In this document: in pieces, positions 15,914 to 23,805 of the stretch
Layout: each line of letters opens with the position of its first letter
Position numbering within the stretch: position 1 is the first letter of the stretch
Source: an uncultured Clostridia bacterium
Lineage (GTDB): Bacteria > Bacillota > Clostridia > Christensenellales > UBA1242
Assembly: GCA_947623775.1 (NCBI GenBank)
Contig: CANQHL010000005.1
Span: 1 to 31,214 of the forward strand
Reading direction: 5' to 3'
Length of the DNA stretch: 31,214 nt
The notes under the pieces: generated by a model
What the model saw: only the letters and a program-made list of their open reading frames with translations
The model's database searches: none
What the model was told of the DNA's origin: nothing
Translations under genes and position numbers: made by a program

Positions 15914-16417
15914 TTATTTAAATAATTCATTTAAAAGATTATCGCAAGTTTCAGCATTTACGCCTTGAATGGCAACGCCTTTTTCAACAGTTGCATTCGG
16001 GCAGGCTCTTACGATGTCTCTTTCACTTCGTCCCATTCCGCTTCCCTCATGGGTGCAAATTGGCAAAATTGATTTATTATCAAAATTGTAATGTTTTAAA
16101 AACGTCAAAACTGCTTGTGGAATAGTTCCCCACCAACAAGGATAAATCAAGATTATTCTATCAAATTGTGCAATTGATGAAAGATAATTTTTAAGTTCTG
16201 GAAGTTCATTTTTGCGTTGTTCTTCCTTTGCTTCTTCGCAGCATTTTTCATAACTATTTGAATATATTCGCACAGTGTCAATTTTAAACATTTCCGCATC
16301 AATCAACTTGTTTATTTTATTGGCAATGATTTCAGCGTTTCCTACAGTGAGATTTCTATATCCGCCGGGGAAATAATTTTCTCCCGCATGAGAGAAGAAT
16401 GCAATAAGATTTTTCAT
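15914..16417 (-). CDS. Flavodoxin-family protein
   Basis: The 167-residue protein has the flavodoxin fold pattern: a first strand LIAFFSHAGEN with a phosphate loop containing GN (VGNAEIIANKI), then FDRIILIYPCWWGTIPQAVLTFL (the FMN isoalloxazine-contacting loop with Trp-Trp) and the THEGSGMGRSERDI segment. This matches the larger flavodoxin-like group common in clostridia, which binds FMN and acts in electron transfer or as an NAD(P)H-dependent reductase. AAAGGAGA precedes the ATG at 16417. It is monocistronic. Partner and substrate cannot be inferred. Confidence 0.88.
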   Translation of the reverse strand: MKNLIAFFSHAGENYFPGGYRNLTVGNAEIIANKINKLIDAEMFKIDTVRIYSNSYEKCCEEAKEEQRKNELPELKNYLSSIAQFDRIILIYPCWWGTIPQAVLTFLKHYNFDNKSILPICTHEGSGMGRSERDIVRACPNATVEKGVAIQGVNAETCDNLLNELFK

Positions 16418-16533
16418 AATATTTTCTCCTTTTATTACAATGCTTTGCCTTTATTATTTTAGTATAATTTGCATATATTTACAAATAATTATTGAAAATT
16501 TTATAAAAATAATGTAAAAAATATATAAATTAT

Positions 16534-16596
16534 TAAAAAAAGGTGTTTGTATAGTGCGACCTATAAATTTTTAGGCTTTTACACTTTACAACACCT
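16534..16596 (-). terminator. Long imperfect hairpin terminator (minus strand)
   Basis: Read on the minus strand, AGGTGTTGTAAAGTG (16596-16582) pairs with CACTATACAAACACCT (16556-16541) and a T7 run follows. A smaller inner hairpin (CCTA/TAGG) sits in the loop. It terminates the 17368-16602 unit. Confidence 0.75.
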
Positions 16597-16601
16597 ATTT
16601 A

Positions 16602-16946
16602 TTATTTCTTTTCAGAATTTTTTAATTTTACACCATTTGTTGCCACAACTTTATCTTGATCCAAAATTTCCACTTTCAATTTATATCCTAGTCCAGAACT
16701 TTGACAACTTAATGTGTATTCTTTTTCATTCACAGTGATTGGATATTTTACGCCATGAATGAGGGGTGGTGAAATGTATTCTTTATAAGGTTTGTCGTTT
16801 ATAAAGACACGCATCTTGCTGCCGCTTGTTGTGACGGTGACAACACTATTCTCAACATTAAGGGAATATCTTTTGCGACTTAAAAAATAAGACGCAATCA
16901 AAAATACAAAAAATAAACCAATTATTACAATAAATGCAATCAACAT
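16602..16946 (-). CDS. Small single-TM protein, unrecognised
   Basis: The 114-residue product has one N-terminal hydrophobic segment (LIAFIVIIGLFFVFLIASYF, about 2-21), a basic SRKR stop-transfer, then about 85 residues rich in beta-type strands (YSLNVENSVVTVTTSG, MRVFINDKPYKEYI, YPITVNEKEYTL, GYKLKVEILDQDKVV). The exposed part looks like a small beta-sandwich. SD AGAGGA precedes the ATG. It lies 26 nt downstream of the SecB-like gene on the same strand, so the two probably form an operon. Confidence 0.7.
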   Translation of the reverse strand: MLIAFIVIIGLFFVFLIASYFLSRKRYSLNVENSVVTVTTSGSKMRVFINDKPYKEYISPPLIHGVKYPITVNEKEYTLSCQSSGLGYKLKVEILDQDKVVATNGVKLKNSEKK

Positions 16947-16972
16947 AACACAAATCCTCTTTTAATTTAATT

Positions 16973-17368
16973 TTATTGTGGAAATTGACAAACAGGGGAG
17001 GTAATCATAGGTCCTATTTGTGAGTGCAATGTAAGTTCAGCCATAATAGTTGCAATATTTGAAGCCAAAACTCTTGCAACAGGCGATGTCTTGAAATATT
17101 CTTCTGCATCATCAAGTTGATCATATTCGGAAGTGTTTATAATCACTTCAACGCTTAGTGCAACTTCAATGGAAAAGATACATTCTGGTTCTGGTTTTAC
17201 ATTTCTTTGAACGGTGACTTTAACTGCATCACTTCTTAATCTTTGAATGGAAAGGTCGTCCCATACACGCATATTGATTGTTGCGTTTGGTTGAGGCTCT
17301 GCCATTCTTTGATAATCGACTTTTTCAATTATAGGTTTAAAATTCATGTTTCTTATAACGTTTGCCAT
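16973..17368 (-). CDS. SecB-like protein (tentative)
   Basis: The 131-residue soluble protein has no signal peptide. Its C-terminal half (SPVARVLASNIATIMAELTL, then SQIGPMITSPVCQFPQ) is laid out like the SecB fold's final helices and the glycine/proline-rich loop before the C-terminal tail; the preceding strands (AVKVTVQRNV, CIFSIEVALSVEVII) fit the four-stranded sheet. SecB itself is rare in Gram-positives, but SecB-fold relatives occur there (for example DUF1149 in Bacilli). The match is by eye and weak, and a chaperone role is inference. AAGGAG lies upstream of the ATG at 17368. Confidence 0.5.
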   Translation of the reverse strand: MANVIRNMNFKPIIEKVDYQRMAEPQPNATINMRVWDDLSIQRLRSDAVKVTVQRNVKPEPECIFSIEVALSVEVIINTSEYDQLDDAEEYFKTSPVARVLASNIATIMAELTLHSQIGPMITSPVCQFPQ

Positions 17369-17577
17369 ATTTACTCCTTATTTTACGATTAACTTATCTT
17401 TATTATATTATCATATTTTTTCAAAAAAGCAAAATAAAAAAAGCATTTATTTTTAAATAGGCAAAAATTTTTAATTCTAAAGCAACAATATAAGACAAAG
17501 GTCGACTGAAAATCTGAATTTTAGCGTTTGTATTTTTGTAATATTATTGTACACTTAAAATGTAAAAAGGAGAAAAG

Positions 17578-17874
17578 ATGAAAAGTAGTGGAAATATGTT
17601 AAAAGTTTTGGCAATGAGGGCAAAAAACAGAATGATAAACAAAAATGGCTATGATGCGAGAATAAAGATTGTAAGCAATGATGATAGCGAATTTGTTGAA
17701 AGAGTGAGAGAATTATTAAACACGCAAGAAGATGTTTTAAATCCAATCGCACGGCTTATGGAAGATAAGGTGCTCACCAAATTGGACGAAAAGGGCAAGG
17801 AAAAATATCTTCTTGAAGTGGCTGAAAAGTATTTAAAAGCTAAGGATATGATTGAAAAAGAAAAACTTGCATAA
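17578..17874 (+). CDS. Small hypothetical protein
   Basis: The 98-residue, highly charged, mostly helical protein has no TM segment or known motif. A short middle segment (ARIKIVSNDDSEFVERVREL) could be one strand and helix, and the C-terminus is Lys/Glu-rich helix (KYLLEVAEKYLKAKDMIEKE). An excellent SD (AAAAAGGAG, 17565-17573) lies 4 nt before the ATG and a terminator follows directly, so I consider it a real monocistronic gene. No function is assigned. Confidence 0.75.
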   Translation: MKSSGNMLKVLAMRAKNRMINKNGYDARIKIVSNDDSEFVERVRELLNTQEDVLNPIARLMEDKVLTKLDEKGKEKYLLEVAEKYLKAKDMIEKEKLA

Positions 17875-17884
17875 GGTTGAGAAA

Positions 17885-17919
17885 AAAGATAGGCAAAAGA
17901 GAAAATTGCCTATTTTTTT
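17885..17919 (+). terminator. Intrinsic terminator
   Basis: ATAGGCAA (17889-17896) pairs with TTGCCTAT (17906-17913), followed by T7. Confidence 0.85.
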
Positions 17920-17995
17920 ATGAATTTTTGCCAAAATTTTGAATTTTTTATTAAATTTTCGCATTTTTATTGAAATTTTTATAATTTTTATGAGT

Positions 17996-18565
17996 TTAGC
18001 CACAACGCTCTTTAATAAATCTCTTATACCATTTTAATGAAAAATCATGCAATTCGTTTGGGGTGGTGGATGATGTTCCACGCAAATATTTCACATATTC
18101 AAGAAGTATCCCGTCAAAGAAAATGCTTATATCAAGTTCAATATAATCTCTGTTTTTTATTTTTGTTGACTTGTTGATAATCTCAAAAAATTTATTTTTT
18201 GCAAGAAAAGCGAGACGTTTTGCAGAGAAAAGAACATCATCAGATCGGCTCATCATTTTATAATTCTCATCATTTTGTTTCAAGAACGAGAAAATTTCAT
18301 CGAAAAATTTTTCATAATTATCTGTTGCCAGCAATTTTGCATTTGTAAAGAAATTGCCGATCAGTTCCTCTTCAAATTCCTCCATAACACTATATATATC
18401 ATCAAAATGAGAATAAAAGGTTGCTCTGCTTATATTTGCTCTTTGCACAAGTTCGCTAACAGTAATCTTGCTCATTTTATTTTTTTCTGAGACCATTTGG
18501 ATAAATGTGTCTTTTATAAGTTTTCTTGTTTTAAGTGAAGAATTATTTAAATTTTGTACTTTCAT
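17996..18565 (-). CDS. TetR family transcriptional regulator
   Basis: The 189-residue regulator has an N-terminal TetR helix-turn-helix at about 34-58 (ITVSELVQRANISRATFYSH, with the FYxHF ending) and a C-terminal helical domain for ligand and dimer contacts. It is divergent from the exporter operon at 18721 and two related palindromes lie between them, so repression of both itself and the exporter is the likely role. ATG 18565 is chosen over the GTG two codons upstream because the purine tract AAGGGGTGG is better spaced from it. Confidence 0.92.
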   Translation of the reverse strand: MKVQNLNNSSLKTRKLIKDTFIQMVSEKNKMSKITVSELVQRANISRATFYSHFDDIYSVMEEFEEELIGNFFTNAKLLATDNYEKFFDEIFSFLKQNDENYKMMSRSDDVLFSAKRLAFLAKNKFFEIINKSTKIKNRDYIELDISIFFDGILLEYVKYLRGTSSTTPNELHDFSLKWYKRFIKERCG

Positions 18566-18595
18566 AACCACCCCTTTTAAACAGTTTTATCGACA

Positions 18596-18613
18596 TTGTA
18601 AAAATTTTTACAA
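18596..18613. promoter_or_regulatory. Operator O1 (perfect 18-bp palindrome), candidate TetR site
   Basis: TTGTAAAAATTTTTACAA, perfectly palindromic, lies in the predicted tetR leader between its promoter and start codon. Confidence 0.7.
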
Positions 18614-18629
18614 CATCTAAAAAACTGTG

Positions 18630-18659
18630 TTTACCTTTTCCTTTTTTCATTATTATAAT
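18630..18659 (+). promoter_or_regulatory. Candidate promoter of the ABC-2 exporter operon
   Basis: TTTACC (18630-18635), 18 bp, TATAAT (18654-18659). Its -10 overlaps the -10 of the opposing tetR promoter. Confidence 0.5.
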
Positions 18660-18680
18660 TAAATCGTAAACAAAAGTCAA
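18652..18680 (-). promoter_or_regulatory. Promoter of tetR
   Basis: On the minus strand, TTGACT (18680-18675), exactly 17 bp, TATAAT (18657-18652). Confidence 0.7.
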
Positions 18681-18682
18681 CA

Positions 18683-18700
18683 ATGTAAAGATTTTTACGA
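18683..18700. promoter_or_regulatory. Operator O2 (imperfect copy of O1)
   Basis: ATGTAAAGATTTTTACGA matches O1 at 15 of 18 positions and is roughly palindromic. It lies in the predicted leader of the exporter operon, 87 bp centre to centre from O1. Confidence 0.65.
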
Positions 18701-18720
18701 TGTAAAAATGAGGAGTTTAA

Positions 18721-19650
18721 ATGAGTGTTATAGAAGTGAAAAACTTGACAAAGGATTATGGAAGCGGGCGAGGTGTATTTGATGTAAGTTTTTCGGTTGA
18801 TAAAGGTGAGGTGTTTGGTTTCCTTGGACCAAACGGGGCGGGCAAGTCTACAACAATCCGCCACCTGATGGGGTTTTCAAAACCGGATAGTGGTGAAACA
18901 TTGATTTTAGGCAAGCCAACATTTGAGGCGTACTCACAAATTTTAAATCATGTTGGATACATACCAGGCGAAATTGCCTTGCCGGCAGGTTTGACTGGAT
19001 TTGAATTTTTGAAGATGATGCAGGATATGCAGAACAAGCATGATGCCGAGCGACTGAAAATGTTGAGGGAGTTGTTTGAACTTGGCGATGTAATGCTTAA
19101 AAACGAAACAAAACGTATGAGCCTGGGCGAAAAACGAAAATTGGCTGTTGTCACGGCGTTTATGCACGACCCTGAAATATTGATATTAGATGAACCTACA
19201 AGCGGGCTTGACCCTGTTATGCAACATCATTTTATTGAGTTTATTCACGAGGAGAAAAAGCGAGGGAAAACAATACTTTTATCCAGCCATATTTTCTCTG
19301 AGGTTGATGAAACATGTGAAAAAATTGCAATCATCAAAGATGGAAAGATTGTTTCTCAGTTTGTAGCCGATGAGTTAAAGCACGCATCAAGAAAGTTTTA
19401 CGATATATCATTTTTAACAAAGGACATGAAAGAAGATTTTAAAAAACAATCGAATGGTATTCATTCCATACAAATTTTGCATGAAGATGGCAACAATTTA
19501 TATTTATCAATAGAAGATGATGATATGAACAGCACGATTGCACTGCTTTCTCAATACAAAATAGTGAAATTTGGCAACAAACGGGAATCACTTGAGGATT
19601 ACTTTATGAAATTTTATAAAGAGGATAAAGATTTTGGAGGTGCATTGTGA
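18721..19650 (+). CDS. ABC-2 type exporter ATPase 1
   Basis: The 309-residue ATPase subunit has Walker A GPNGAGKST (36-44), signature MSLGE (133-137, variant of LSGGQ), Walker B ILILDEPTSGLD (from about 153) and H-loop SSHIFSE. The roughly 90 residues after the ATPase core form a C-terminal domain ending FMKFYKEDKDFGGAL, as in drug and bacteriocin exporter ATPases (DrrA/BcrA-like). It pairs with the next, homologous ATPase and the permease at 20551. The start follows GAGGAG. It is probably under TetR control through O1/O2. Confidence 0.93.
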   Translation: MSVIEVKNLTKDYGSGRGVFDVSFSVDKGEVFGFLGPNGAGKSTTIRHLMGFSKPDSGETLILGKPTFEAYSQILNHVGYIPGEIALPAGLTGFEFLKMMQDMQNKHDAERLKMLRELFELGDVMLKNETKRMSLGEKRKLAVVTAFMHDPEILILDEPTSGLDPVMQHHFIEFIHEEKKRGKTILLSSHIFSEVDETCEKIAIIKDGKIVSQFVADELKHASRKFYDISFLTKDMKEDFKKQSNGIHSIQILHEDGNNLYLSIEDDDMNSTIALLSQYKIVKFGNKRESLEDYFMKFYKEDKDFGGAL

Positions 19651-20558
19651 GCGTAATTGAAACTGAACACCTTACAAAGGATTATGGAAGTGGCAAGGGT
19701 ATATTTGATATAAATTTAAAGATTGAGCAAGGTCAAATGATTGGGTTTGCTGGAACCAATGGCAGTGGCAAGACAACGACAATCAGAAGCATATTGGGGT
19801 TTATAAAGCCCACTGATGGGCAGGTTAAGGTAAATGGCTTAACATCATGGGAACATTCAAGCGAAATAGTCAAAAATATAGGTTATGTGCCAGGTGAAAT
19901 TGCTTTTCCTGACCTTGGCACAGGCACCAAATTTTTAAAAAGTCAAGCCGAGTTTTTAGGTTTGCAAGATATGAGTTATGCCAACAGTTTAATTGAACGG
20001 TTGCAACTTGACGTGCGAGCAAATTTAAAAAGAATGAGCAAAGGTATGAAGCAAAAAACAGCACTTGTTGCAGCACTTATGGCGTATTTGCCGATTATAA
20101 TTTTAGATGAACCCACAACAGGACTTGACCCGTTGATGCGAGTTACATTTCTTGACATTTTAAAAGAAGAACACGCCAAAGGGAAAACAATACTTATAAG
20201 CAGCCACTCTTTTGAGGAACTTGAATCCACATGTGATAAGGTTGCATTAATTAATCACGGACATATAGTTGACATTGCGGACATATACAAAATAAAAAAT
20301 AGGAAGGAGAAAGAATTTAAGATTGAATTTCTTGACGAAAAGGATTATGTTCGGTTTTTAAGTGAACAATTCCAAATCATTCGCAAACAGGAACAATACA
20401 ATCAAGTGACAATTCGACTTAATTCAAACGATACAGACAAACTGCTAAATGTTCTGAAATCGTATTCGGTGAAATTCATTTCAGAAATTCCATATACGCT
20501 GGAAAAGCACTTTAAAAATATATTGATGAATGAAAAAGGGGGTAAAAACAATGTTTAG
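19647..20558 (+). CDS. ABC-2 type exporter ATPase 2
   Basis: The 303-residue ATPase is homologous to the upstream one: both begin MSVIE and both have LTKDYGSG near residue 10, so they look like a tandem duplication that has diverged. Walker A is GTNGSGKTT, the signature is degenerate (MSKGM, 130-134), Walker B IIILDEPTTGLD is intact, and the H-loop is SSHSFEE. The GTG start overlaps the previous stop as GTGA, with SD TTGGAGG just upstream, so translation is coupled. The two ATPases probably form a heterodimer on one permease. Confidence 0.92.
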   Translation: MSVIETEHLTKDYGSGKGIFDINLKIEQGQMIGFAGTNGSGKTTTIRSILGFIKPTDGQVKVNGLTSWEHSSEIVKNIGYVPGEIAFPDLGTGTKFLKSQAEFLGLQDMSYANSLIERLQLDVRANLKRMSKGMKQKTALVAALMAYLPIIILDEPTTGLDPLMRVTFLDILKEEHAKGKTILISSHSFEELESTCDKVALINHGHIVDIADIYKIKNRKEKEFKIEFLDEKDYVRFLSEQFQIIRKQEQYNQVTIRLNSNDTDKLLNVLKSYSVKFISEIPYTLEKHFKNILMNEKGGKNNV

Positions 20559-22137
20559 TAAAGCGTTATTTAAACAATCATGCAAGGCTAATGGGATTAT
20601 GTGGGCAATAATCACGTTTGCAGTTTGCTTCATGCTTGCCTGCGTTATGCTTATAAGCGGTTCTGGCAGCATTGGCAGGACTGTGCATGCCGTTGAAGAT
20701 GAGATTGTTCAACAAGAAATCGAATCGGCGGTTAGTAGTCGGGCAATAAATTATTTTAAGTTGCAATCAAACGGAATGAAGCAATTTGATGATTTATTTG
20801 TATCAACATTGGAAAATCAATTGCCTGAAACATCGCAAGACGTTCAAACGAGGGTGGAGGAAGTATATACTCAGGTTTCAACAGAATTGATGCCTGCGGC
20901 ACTTGCAGAATATGCAGCAGAACTTGGTTATCAGCAGGGCTCAAATGAGCAGCAAGAACTAATTGCCTGCGTAATGAGTGCAATAACCTCAGAGGCATTT
21001 GAAGAATTTTATCAAAAAAATAACGAGCCTGTTCCTCCGGCATATATGGATTTTGAAGAAATAAATTCACTTGTATTAAAAGAGGTGCAAGGCTCAAGCG
21101 GAGAACTTCAAAAGTATTTCAGCAGTGAAGAACATCAAGAATTTATCAAAAAACGAAGTCAAAGTTGTGCAATGATTTTCTTGGCTGGGAATATTACAGC
21201 ACAGGAAAATGTAGACAAAATGCTTGAAGAACTTGCTAAATACGACATATCACCAATAAAATATTTATCATTTGGATATACATACACACGAATAAAGCAG
21301 TTGGCGGCAAATTCCATCATTGAATATTCAGGTAGATTTGAATATGAAGTTGGAAATCTTGATAAATCGCAAAGTGATTATGATGAAAAAGTAAAAGAAA
21401 TAGATGAACAACTGATTGGAGATATTTCTGGTAGTCTGTTATCATCTTTGCCAGAAGAGGTTGCACAAGCACTTGAAGAAATTGGTCAACTAAATCTTTA
21501 TGGCATTGTGGTTGGTTCAATATTCTATAAAATGGCTGGATTGCTGCTTCCTATTATTTATATGATAATGGCATCAAATAACTTGATTGCCGGGCAGGTT
21601 GACAGCGGTTCTATGGCGTACGTTTTATCAACCTCGACCAAACGTCAAACAGTTGTATTCACTCAGGCACTATTCCTTATTGGCTCACTGTTTGTAATGT
21701 TTGCTTGCACAACGGTCACAAGTTGCATTTGTCTTGCCATAGTCGGAGCGGCAGAAACGGGAATAACATATAAGGCACTGATTTTGCTCAACGTAGGAGC
21801 TTTCCTTGTGCTGTTTGCACTTTCGGGATTATGCTTCTTGACTTCTTGCTGGTTCGATAGAAGCAAACGTTCAATGGCAATAGGTGGCGGACTTAGCATC
21901 TTTTCACTTGTTGCGGCAATGCTCGGACTTTTTGGAAGTTCAGTTATACCATCTGTATTAAGACTTGATGAACTCAACTTTTTCAATTACACCACAGTAA
22001 TTTCTCTATTCAATTCCATATCAATCTTAAATGGCTCACTTACTTTCATTTGGCAATTTTCAATTTTACTTGTGCTTGGGTTGGTAGGATATATTGTCGG
22101 TGCATTGCGATTTATAAAGAAAGATCTTCCATTGTAA
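20551..22137 (+). CDS. ABC-2 type exporter permease
   Basis: The 528-residue membrane protein has one N-terminal TM segment (about 14-36), a large, mainly helical hydrophilic domain (about 40-320) that should lie outside the membrane, and about five C-terminal TM segments with the NNLIAGQVDSGSMAYVLSTS loop typical of ABC-2 permeases (the segment after the second TM that contacts the ATPase). The early ATG at 20551 follows AAAGGGGG and overlaps the ATPase 2 gene by 8 nt. The unusually large first external domain distinguishes it from small DrrB-type permeases. Confidence 0.9.
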   Translation: MFSKALFKQSCKANGIMWAIITFAVCFMLACVMLISGSGSIGRTVHAVEDEIVQQEIESAVSSRAINYFKLQSNGMKQFDDLFVSTLENQLPETSQDVQTRVEEVYTQVSTELMPAALAEYAAELGYQQGSNEQQELIACVMSAITSEAFEEFYQKNNEPVPPAYMDFEEINSLVLKEVQGSSGELQKYFSSEEHQEFIKKRSQSCAMIFLAGNITAQENVDKMLEELAKYDISPIKYLSFGYTYTRIKQLAANSIIEYSGRFEYEVGNLDKSQSDYDEKVKEIDEQLIGDISGSLLSSLPEEVAQALEEIGQLNLYGIVVGSIFYKMAGLLLPIIYMIMASNNLIAGQVDSGSMAYVLSTSTKRQTVVFTQALFLIGSLFVMFACTTVTSCICLAIVGAAETGITYKALILLNVGAFLVLFALSGLCFLTSCWFDRSKRSMAIGGGLSIFSLVAAMLGLFGSSVIPSVLRLDELNFFNYTTVISLFNSISILNGSLTFIWQFSILLVLGLVGYIVGALRFIKKDLPL

Positions 22138-22152
22138 CGAAAAGGAGGAAGT

Positions 22153-22611
22153 ATGCTTGAATTTCAAAAGTTATGTAAAGAAGTAGAAAATTTAAATTCT
22201 GTGCAAAGGGCTGTGCTTATGCAAGAGAAGGCTCATGCCGTGTATGATGGATTAAACAATCTTAATTTGCATGGAATGCTTCCATTTGAGATATTGGCAA
22301 TGTTTATAATAGGTTCACTTGTGTCTGATGGCTCGATAAGTGAGAAAAATTATTTATACATTTATCCCGCACTGCTTAAAACTTTTGGCGGGAAATGCAA
22401 CTTGGAAGAAATCAAACGTCGATACATAGTTGCAAAGGATATAAGAAAAGAGATAAAAAATTACACACAAGAGATGATAACAATAATTTCCAAATGCGAT
22501 GAAAACCTAACAAGCGATATAATAATGCTTTGCTTGCTGGTGACATCGGTTGAGGGTAGAATTTCATTAAAGGAAAGACGATATATAAAACAACTTTGCA
22601 ACGCACAATAA
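22153..22611 (+). CDS. TerB-like helical protein in the exporter operon (tentative)
   Basis: The 152-residue soluble, helical protein has two similar half-motifs (IIGSLVSDGSISEKNYLYI at about 52-70 and LVTSVEGRISLKERRYIKQL at about 129-148). Each has the helix, DG/EG-x-I-S and acidic helix pattern found in TerB/DUF533-like domains, which may bind metal, though key acidic ligands are not obviously complete. An AAGGAGG SD precedes it and it starts 15 nt after the permease, so it is the last gene of the TetR-controlled operon. Its role in export is unknown. Confidence 0.6.
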   Translation: MLEFQKLCKEVENLNSVQRAVLMQEKAHAVYDGLNNLNLHGMLPFEILAMFIIGSLVSDGSISEKNYLYIYPALLKTFGGKCNLEEIKRRYIVAKDIRKEIKNYTQEMITIISKCDENLTSDIIMLCLLVTSVEGRISLKERRYIKQLCNAQ

Positions 22612-22617
22612 CCAATC

Positions 22618-22652
22618 AAAAAACACTAAACTTATCTGTTTGGTGTTTTTTT
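22618..22652 (+). terminator. Intrinsic terminator of the exporter operon
   Basis: AAAAAACACTAAAC (22618-22631) pairs with GTTTGGTGTTTTTT (22638-22651) around a 6-nt loop, one T-G pair. Confidence 0.88.
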
Positions 22653-22726
22653 GTACCAAATTTTTATAGTGATAAATATTAAATTTAAAAAAATTTTTCG
22701 ATATTGATGAAAATTAAAAAGTTTTA

Positions 22727-22735
22727 TGTTATAAT
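22727..22735 (+). promoter_or_regulatory. Extended -10 promoter of the radical SAM cluster
   Basis: TGTTATAAT (TG at 22727-22728, TATAAT at 22730-22735) lies 22 nt before the first start codon. The nearest -35-like hexamer, TTGATG (22704-22709), is 20 bp away, so the promoter probably relies on the extended -10. Confidence 0.6.
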
Positions 22736-22756
22736 GTTTACAATTTGGAGGATATT

Positions 22757-23794
22757 ATGAACAAAGGTTTTATTTTAAAGGCGAAAATGTTTGAAAGTGG
22801 AATAAAAGTGACTAAGGATGCAAAAAAAATCCTTGATAAACAATCAGATATATGGCTTATGGATGATTATATAACATGCAGCGGGATAACTCTAGTTTAT
22901 TTAGATGAATATGCAACAGTAGGTGTTAACGAGCAATCAGATATTGAATTAATAGAAGTTGGTGGAGAATTATTTATAAAGGAGGAAGATAATTTGATAA
23001 AAGCCCGTGTTATCACTCCTCCTGATTATATGCGTGATGAAATTATGATTGAGGGCAAATCAATTTGTGTTTATTGCAACACCTATACAGATAGATTAAG
23101 GCTTCAGTTAATAAGCGGGTGTATGAATAAATGTAAATTTTGCAATGCAAAAGAATTTAAATATGAATTTAATAGTATTAGCGGTCTAGAACAAGCCTTA
23201 CATATTGGACTATCACAAAGCAAGGTTCGCCATATTTTAATTTCAAGTGGTTCTGCACGTGTTGAGGATTTGCCAAAAATTACTGAAATGTATGATTATT
23301 TTGCTAAAAAGTATTCCGACTTAGATTTAGATATAATGATGACACCAAGAGGATTTATAAGTTATACAGATAGTACAGATTATGAAGCATACTTGCAACA
23401 TTTAAAATCAGTGGGAATAAGTGGCTTGTCAATAAATATGGAACTTAATAATGAAGATTATTTAAAAAGATTTTGTCCAGAAAAAGCGATTATTGGGCAA
23501 GAAAATTATCTTAAATTTTTATCTTTAGCAGTTAAAATTTTTGGAAAAAACAAAGTACGCTCATTGTTAATCGTTGGAATTGAACCATTGGAAGAAACTT
23601 TAAAAGGGGTTGAAAAATTGGCAAAAATTGGAGTAAACCCTGTTCTTTCGCCACTCTTCCCTTACGGCGAGGCCAACTTTCCTCCAAAGGCGGATTTATT
23701 TATAAAGGCAAGAGAGGAAAGTGAAAAAATTTGCGAAAGATATAATATAGAACTAGGTCCTCTTTGTAAACCTTGTGCTCATAACACTTTGTAG
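22757..23794 (+). CDS. Radical SAM enzyme 1 of the cluster
   Basis: The 345-residue radical SAM protein has the cluster-binding motif CMNKCKFC (Cys122, 126, 129; CX3CX2C) followed by a TIM-barrel-like core (HILISSGSARVEDLPK, SGLSINMELNNED, SLLIVGIEPLEETLKGVEKL). An N-terminal domain of about 115 residues precedes the core and holds CVYC (104-107), and a CKPC pair closes the protein (337-340). These extra cysteine pairs could bind a second Fe-S cluster or Zn. The reaction is unknown; the core looks nearer to BioB/HydE/MqnC-type proteins than to SPASM peptide-modifying enzymes. ATG 22757 is preceded by TTGGAGG. Confidence 0.85.
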   Translation: MNKGFILKAKMFESGIKVTKDAKKILDKQSDIWLMDDYITCSGITLVYLDEYATVGVNEQSDIELIEVGGELFIKEEDNLIKARVITPPDYMRDEIMIEGKSICVYCNTYTDRLRLQLISGCMNKCKFCNAKEFKYEFNSISGLEQALHIGLSQSKVRHILISSGSARVEDLPKITEMYDYFAKKYSDLDLDIMMTPRGFISYTDSTDYEAYLQHLKSVGISGLSINMELNNEDYLKRFCPEKAIIGQENYLKFLSLAVKIFGKNKVRSLLIVGIEPLEETLKGVEKLAKIGVNPVLSPLFPYGEANFPPKADLFIKAREESEKICERYNIELGPLCKPCAHNTL

Positions 23795-23805
23795 GCGGAG
23801 GCAAC

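Noticed and set aside
16547..16738. 63-residue plus-strand frame
   Set aside because: Runs through the minus-strand terminator hairpin and the antisense of the small TM gene; no SD.
19647..19650. Mollicute genetic code (TGA as Trp)
   Set aside because: TGA terminates rnr, the first ABC-2 ATPase and the PaaK-like gene at positions that match family lengths.
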